7,595 nucleotides of DNA, taken from positions 1-7,595 of the forward strand of contig JALVIB010000077.1 of the NCBI GenBank assembly GCA_027028725.1, in the 5' to 3' direction. Shown here in pieces: positions 4,675 through 7,595 of this stretch (position 1 is its first letter; every line of letters starts with the position of its first letter). This DNA is from Candidatus Altimarinota bacterium (lineage in GTDB: Bacteria > Patescibacteriota > Gracilibacteria > UBA4473). The notes beneath the pieces are model-generated. The model did not search any database and was not told the DNA's origin. It was given only the letters and a program-made list of their open reading frames with translations. A program made the position numbers and the translations under genes.

Positions 4675-7257
4675 TTACCGCCCAAAGACATTTACCACAT
4701 ACCAACCTTTTCGTCCTTTCTTAATTCCAATTCCGACTTTTTTCCAGCGGATGCTGGTCATATTTTGGTAATGGGAAGCGGAATTTTTTAATCCTTGCAA
4801 AGCCAAATCAAGTGTTGTTCCGAAACTTAAATTCTCTCCAAACTCGCCGTGCAGTCCCGCCAATTTTATACGATTTTCAAAAGTTCCTTCGGTAGGACTG
4901 ACATGCGAAATAAATCCTTTTTCCGCCATTTGGTTGGCGTATTTCTGCGCGAAATCATTTAGACGATAATCAGAAATTAATTCACTTCGTCCCGCATTTT
5001 TTCGCACGGAATTTATCCAAAAACGCACATTCGCCACGCTATTTCCGGTTAATTCCACCATTTCCTCGGGCATCACCGGCAAAACAATTTTTCGCGAAAA
5101 ATAAATCGCGCGGTTAAACAAAATTTCGCCTTTATCCGAATTAATCTCAATTACATAACGCCCCAAAGTGAGAGGATTTAGATCAAACCAAAACTCCGTT
5201 TTTTCGCGGGAAAATCGTAGCGGAGTGGTGATAACTTTCCCGTTCGGCAAAGTGATATAAGCTTGCGGATGTAATTTAGTTTTGGGATCATTTAGTACAC
5301 CATGGAGAGTGATTTTTTCTAATTTGCGGAAATATCTCGCGAAATTTTCAATCTTTAACCGCTCGTCTTCCGTATCCGGAAACGCCTTTTCCAACTGAAA
5401 ATTTTTGAAACTGGTTTTTTGCCAAGCGCTAAATTGTGTATCTAGTGTGCCGTCTAGCGATTCGGCAGCAAATAAATCTACCGCGAGATTACTAAACTCT
5501 GAAAATCCCGCGAAAAAATCGTATTTCAAGGGCAAAGTTTCTATTCCGCCGTAAATATACAGGACTTTTTGCTTGCGATTTTTTTGCGAAAAGACGAGTT
5601 TCAGCAAATCATTTTGCTCCAAATTTGTGAAATCAAAGAAAACAGTTTTTTCTTCCGGCAGGACGCGAACCTCAAAATCGTTTAGAAAAACCGCCTCCGA
5701 AGGCGCGAACTTCCGATAATCCTTTTTATTAACGACTTCAATCGTTGTCGTCCGCGATTTTTTATCATCATCAAAAACTACACCAATAAAAAAGTTCCCC
5801 GGCTTATCCAAAATCACCGGAAACGCGAAATTTTTCCCCGACACTTTTCCTGAATAAGTAATTTGTTCGCCAATCTTCTTTTTGCCTTCAAATTGTTGTA
5901 AAAATACGGTCACTTTTTTATGACCAAGCTCTTTGGCACGACCTTTGAAGTTTATGACACTCCCCACCAAATATTTTCGCGGGAAATTTTGGCGAAGCTC
6001 TAAATTCGGAAAAAAGTCTTTTGTCAAAGTCGGCACAGACTCATCAGGAAAAATGGGTTGTGGTTTGCTCAGCAGACTTTTTTTTTCCGTTCGTTTAGAA
6101 ATCCCGCGAAATTCTTCGATCACTTTGGCAACTGCTTCGGGGACGGCGGGGTTTTGAGCGTATTCAGACAAATTTGCGCGCACAGCATCGGGAACTTCCG
6201 GTTTTTCGTCGTCAGGATCGGTATAAACTTCAAAAACCACATTTAGCACACCAGTTTTCAATGGAGCTAGTTGTTTAAAAGCTTTTTCGGAAAGATCCAA
6301 AATTCGGTCTTCATGGTATGGTCCGCGGTCATTAATTCGCACAATGACGAATTTGTCGCGGAATTTTACTTTTAACCGAGTTCCCAAAGGCAAAGTGCGG
6401 TGGGCGGCGGTCAAATCTTCCGGATCATAAGGTTCACCACTAGCGGTCGGGTTTCCCGCTAAACTGCTGTGATAATAACTGGCCTTTCCCATTCCGGAAT
6501 AAGTGTATTTTTTCTCCCAGTTTTTTTCCGCGACTTTTTGAGTGCGGTAAATTATTTCTGCGGTTTCTCCACGATTAAGGGCTTGGTGCGGTGTATCTTC
6601 GTCCGAAATTATTCTGAATTTTCTCCCGAATTCCAAAATCGGTTCAAACCACTGCTGGTCGTCAGTTGCTTCCAAATTTTCCGCGGGAATTCCAAAAGCA
6701 ACCAAAGTCATTTTCAAAAACTCAGCCCGAGTCACTTGTGCCGATGGATGAAATTGTCCGTCCGCAAATCCTTTTACAATCTTTTCTTTGGCGGCGGCGT
6801 TCACAAAATTATAAAACCAGTCGCTCCCGTTGACATCAGGGAAAATTTTTTCGCCACCGCCTTGCGGGGCACGGCGGGATTTTGGGATATCGTGGTGGGA
6901 CGCCAGCATAATCATTTTGACTGCTTCGGCACGATTGACCGGTTGCAAAGCGTGAAAACTTCGTCCGCCATCGGCTTCGGGATAACCTTCAATAACTCCT
7001 TCATCTTGCAAAGACTGAATCGCGTGATAATAAGGATGAGTTACATCAACATCGACAAATTTCGCCTGCACATTGCCAAAAATTGCCAAAGCGAGAATCA
7101 AAAATCCCGCGAAAATATGAGAGACATTCCCCCTTTTTTTAAAGGGGGTTAGGGGGATTTTTATTAGTTCCAAAATCACCCTCAGTCCCTCTTTAACAAA
7201 AGAGGGAAGACTAAGGAATTTTTTAACATATTTGTTTTTATTTAAGCGTTTAAACAT
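4675..7257 (-). CDS. Large cell-surface protein: signal peptide, three SLH domains, RlpA-like barrel, CAP domain
   Basis: This 860-residue protein shows, in order: a long basic n-region and apolar core (about 48-61), cleavage likely after VQA (65); three S-layer homology domains (about 66-120, 137-190, 196-245) marked by VNRAE, VTRAE and LNRGE; an RlpA-like double-psi beta-barrel (about 252-345) with TASGEPYD, AAHRTLPLG and RINDRGPY; a proline- and charge-rich linker; two beta-rich regions (about 418-510 and 512-720) that look Ig-like but are unassigned; and a C-terminal CAP domain (about 742-860) with H785, E808 in GENL and H829, the usual positions of its active-site histidines and glutamate. 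SLH domains bind wall polysaccharide; RlpA proteins act on peptidoglycan glycan strands, and E275, D278, H286 and D310 keep the conserved acidic and histidine positions; CAP domains in bacteria are poorly understood. The inferred role is wall-anchored remodelling or host contact. No cysteine is present. Start ATG at 7257: no Shine-Dalgarno, but a TATAAT box lies 26 bases upstream. Confidence 0.9.
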   Translation of the reverse strand: MFKRLNKNKYVKKFLSLPSFVKEGLRVILELIKIPLTPFKKRGNVSHIFAGFLILALAIFGNVQAKFVDVDVTHPYYHAIQSLQDEGVIEGYPEADGGRSFHALQPVNRAEAVKMIMLASHHDIPKSRRAPQGGGEKIFPDVNGSDWFYNFVNAAAKEKIVKGFADGQFHPSAQVTRAEFLKMTLVAFGIPAENLEATDDQQWFEPILEFGRKFRIISDEDTPHQALNRGETAEIIYRTQKVAEKNWEKKYTYSGMGKASYYHSSLAGNPTASGEPYDPEDLTAAHRTLPLGTRLKVKFRDKFVIVRINDRGPYHEDRILDLSEKAFKQLAPLKTGVLNVVFEVYTDPDDEKPEVPDAVRANLSEYAQNPAVPEAVAKVIEEFRGISKRTEKKSLLSKPQPIFPDESVPTLTKDFFPNLELRQNFPRKYLVGSVINFKGRAKELGHKKVTVFLQQFEGKKKIGEQITYSGKVSGKNFAFPVILDKPGNFFIGVVFDDDKKSRTTTIEVVNKKDYRKFAPSEAVFLNDFEVRVLPEEKTVFFDFTNLEQNDLLKLVFSQKNRKQKVLYIYGGIETLPLKYDFFAGFSEFSNLAVDLFAAESLDGTLDTQFSAWQKTSFKNFQLEKAFPDTEDERLKIENFARYFRKLEKITLHGVLNDPKTKLHPQAYITLPNGKVITTPLRFSREKTEFWFDLNPLTLGRYVIEINSDKGEILFNRAIYFSRKIVLPVMPEEMVELTGNSVANVRFWINSVRKNAGRSELISDYRLNDFAQKYANQMAEKGFISHVSPTEGTFENRIKLAGLHGEFGENLSFGTTLDLALQGLKNSASHYQNMTSIRWKKVGIGIKKGRKGWYVVNVFGR
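7129..7206. repeat. Two hairpin repeat units inside the coding sequence of the surface protein
   Basis: Unit A: CCCCCTTT (7129-7136) pairs with AAAGGGGG (7141-7148) and is followed by TTAGGGGGAT. Unit B: CCCTCTTT (7187-7194) pairs with AAAGAGGG (7199-7206), loop AACA. Both belong to the C-run/G-run repeat type seen at 1147-1211 and 7422-7448. On the minus strand they are read without a stop and give residues 15-44 of the surface protein, between the basic start and the apolar core of the signal peptide. The peptide reads LSLPSFVKEG and IPLTPFKKRG, typical of translated repeats. Confidence 0.7.
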
Positions 7258-7283
7258 TGGGGGAATGTTATATTTTCCTGTTG

Positions 7284-7289
7284 ATTATA
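7284..7289 (-). promoter_or_regulatory. Perfect -10 box TATAAT for the surface-protein gene
   Basis: TATAAT on the minus strand. Transcription would begin near 7277, giving a leader of about 20 bases before the ATG at 7257. The leader has AGGA but too far from the start to serve as a ribosome site. No good -35 is present at the standard distance. Confidence 0.5.
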
Positions 7290-7421
7290 GTTTTTTTGGA
7301 AAATTGGGAAATTTTTTTGAAAATCCCGCGAAAAAATAACTATTTTTGAGCTGGTGGTTGTTTGGCGGGCGAGAAATATTCGAAATTATTCTGGCGGGAA
7401 TTTGGTGGAAATTTTAACAAA

Positions 7422-7453
7422 TCCCCCTAGCCCCCCTTGTCAGGGGGGAGGTC
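7422..7453. repeat. C-run/G-run hairpin repeat upstream of the surface-protein gene
   Basis: ATCCCCCTAG leads into CCCCCCT (7431-7437), loop TGTC, AGGGGGG (7442-7448), then AGGTCT. It has the same layout as unit A at 7129-7148 (a run of five C, a short TAG or TTAG step, then the hairpin), in opposite orientation. A CCCGCGAAA word follows eight bases later (7461-7469). Confidence 0.6.
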
Positions 7454-7495
7454 TAAAAATCCCGCGAAAATTTTTAATCTTTAATAAAGGAAACT

Positions 7496-7582
7496 ATGAT
7501 AAATAAAAAATTTACGCGACAAAAGAATGTCATAAGCGCAAAAATAAAATTCACCTTTTTGGCTAATTTCCCCTCGAAATAG
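7496..7582 (+). CDS. Possible 28-codon ORF of unknown function
   Basis: An ATG at 7496 follows AAAGGAAACT, a good Shine-Dalgarno with suitable spacing and the best ribosome site in the window. The frame runs 28 codons to TAG (7580-7582). The peptide is basic (MINKKFTRQKN...) with a short apolar patch near the end, and matches nothing I recognise. It could be a genuine small peptide, the start of a gene broken by a frameshift, or chance. The region between 7290 and this ORF holds a C-rich hairpin and two CCCGCGAAA words but no other gene. Confidence 0.25.
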   Translation: MINKKFTRQKNVISAKIKFTFLANFPSK

Positions 7583-7595
7583 CGATTTCCGTAGC

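Larger units (their letters stand above)
360..7469. repeat. Dispersed DNA word CCCGCGAAA (15 exact copies)
   Basis: Forward copies begin at 360, 647, 3149, 5507, 6103, 7106, 7325 and 7461; reverse-complement copies (TTTCGCGGG) begin at 903, 1277, 3418, 3788, 3861, 5202 and 5975. Twelve are preceded by AAAT in the word's own orientation and nearly all are followed by A/T runs. Nine lie inside genes and six between them. The shorter core CGCGAAA occurs roughly 35-40 times by hand count. By a rough base-composition estimate, a 9-base word like this should appear far less than once in this window. Confidence 0.9.

Noticed and set aside
6469..7152. 227-codon + strand ORF opposite the surface-protein gene
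   Set aside because: It is antisense to the SLH and barrel domains, which are unmistakable on the minus strand. Its peptide has no recognisable feature and ends inside a repeat.
1..7595. Recoded genetic code (UGA read as glycine)
   Set aside because: The long genes have no in-frame TGA and end at TAA or TAG in the standard reading. A UGA-glycine genome would show many in-frame TGA codons.
1..7595. tRNA or rRNA genes
   Set aside because: I searched by eye for cloverleaf arms, a TTCGA T-loop with paired arms, and conserved rRNA segments. TTCGA words occur but without matching arms.

Overview
This window reads as bacterial chromosome, most likely from the Candidate Phyla Radiation (Patescibacteria), perhaps Peregrinibacteria or a relative. 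That placement is inferred from three things: AT-rich DNA; a stand-alone TraG/VirD4-like ATPase with a long N-terminal region of the type common in these genomes; and a large SLH-domain wall protein. The genes are intact in the standard bacterial code with TAA or TAG stops and no in-frame TGA, which argues against the UGA-glycine lineages (Gracilibacteria, Absconditabacteria).

Layout from left to right. Positions 1-114 may hold the tail of a gene entering from the left. An AT-rich spacer and a hairpin repeat lead to a small membrane-anchored protein with a HEPN-like RxxxxH motif (386-778, +). A 608-base convergent intergenic region (779-1386) is almost entirely repeats: two further copies of the same composite hairpin element, a C-rich hairpin, and two copies of a bulged hairpin whose stems differ by compensatory changes. 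Next comes a TraG/VirD4-like P-loop ATPase (1387-3816, -). A self-contained unit on the + strand follows: terminator, strong promoter, structured leader, small secreted protein (4158-4550) and terminator. The right third is one 860-residue cell-surface protein (4675-7257, -) with a signal peptide, three SLH domains, an RlpA-like double-psi barrel, beta-rich linker domains and a C-terminal CAP domain. Its far 5' region carries C-rich hairpin repeats, two of them inside the reading frame. A doubtful 28-codon ORF lies at the right edge.

The genes do not form an operon. Each seems to have its own promoter, and in two cases the -10 box lies so close to the start codon that the mRNA would be leaderless or nearly so. 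Two genes concern the envelope (SLH-RlpA-CAP protein, small secreted protein), one is membrane-anchored, and one is a DNA-pumping or pilus-related ATPase.

The strongest unexplained signal is a DNA word, CCCGCGAAA, usually with AAAT before it and A/T after it. It occurs 15 times exactly in 7.6 kb, on both strands, in genes and between them, and in several different reading frames. It behaves like a genome-wide short sequence tag (compare HIP1 of cyanobacteria or the uptake sequences of Neisseria and Haemophilus) rather than like protein-coding constraint.
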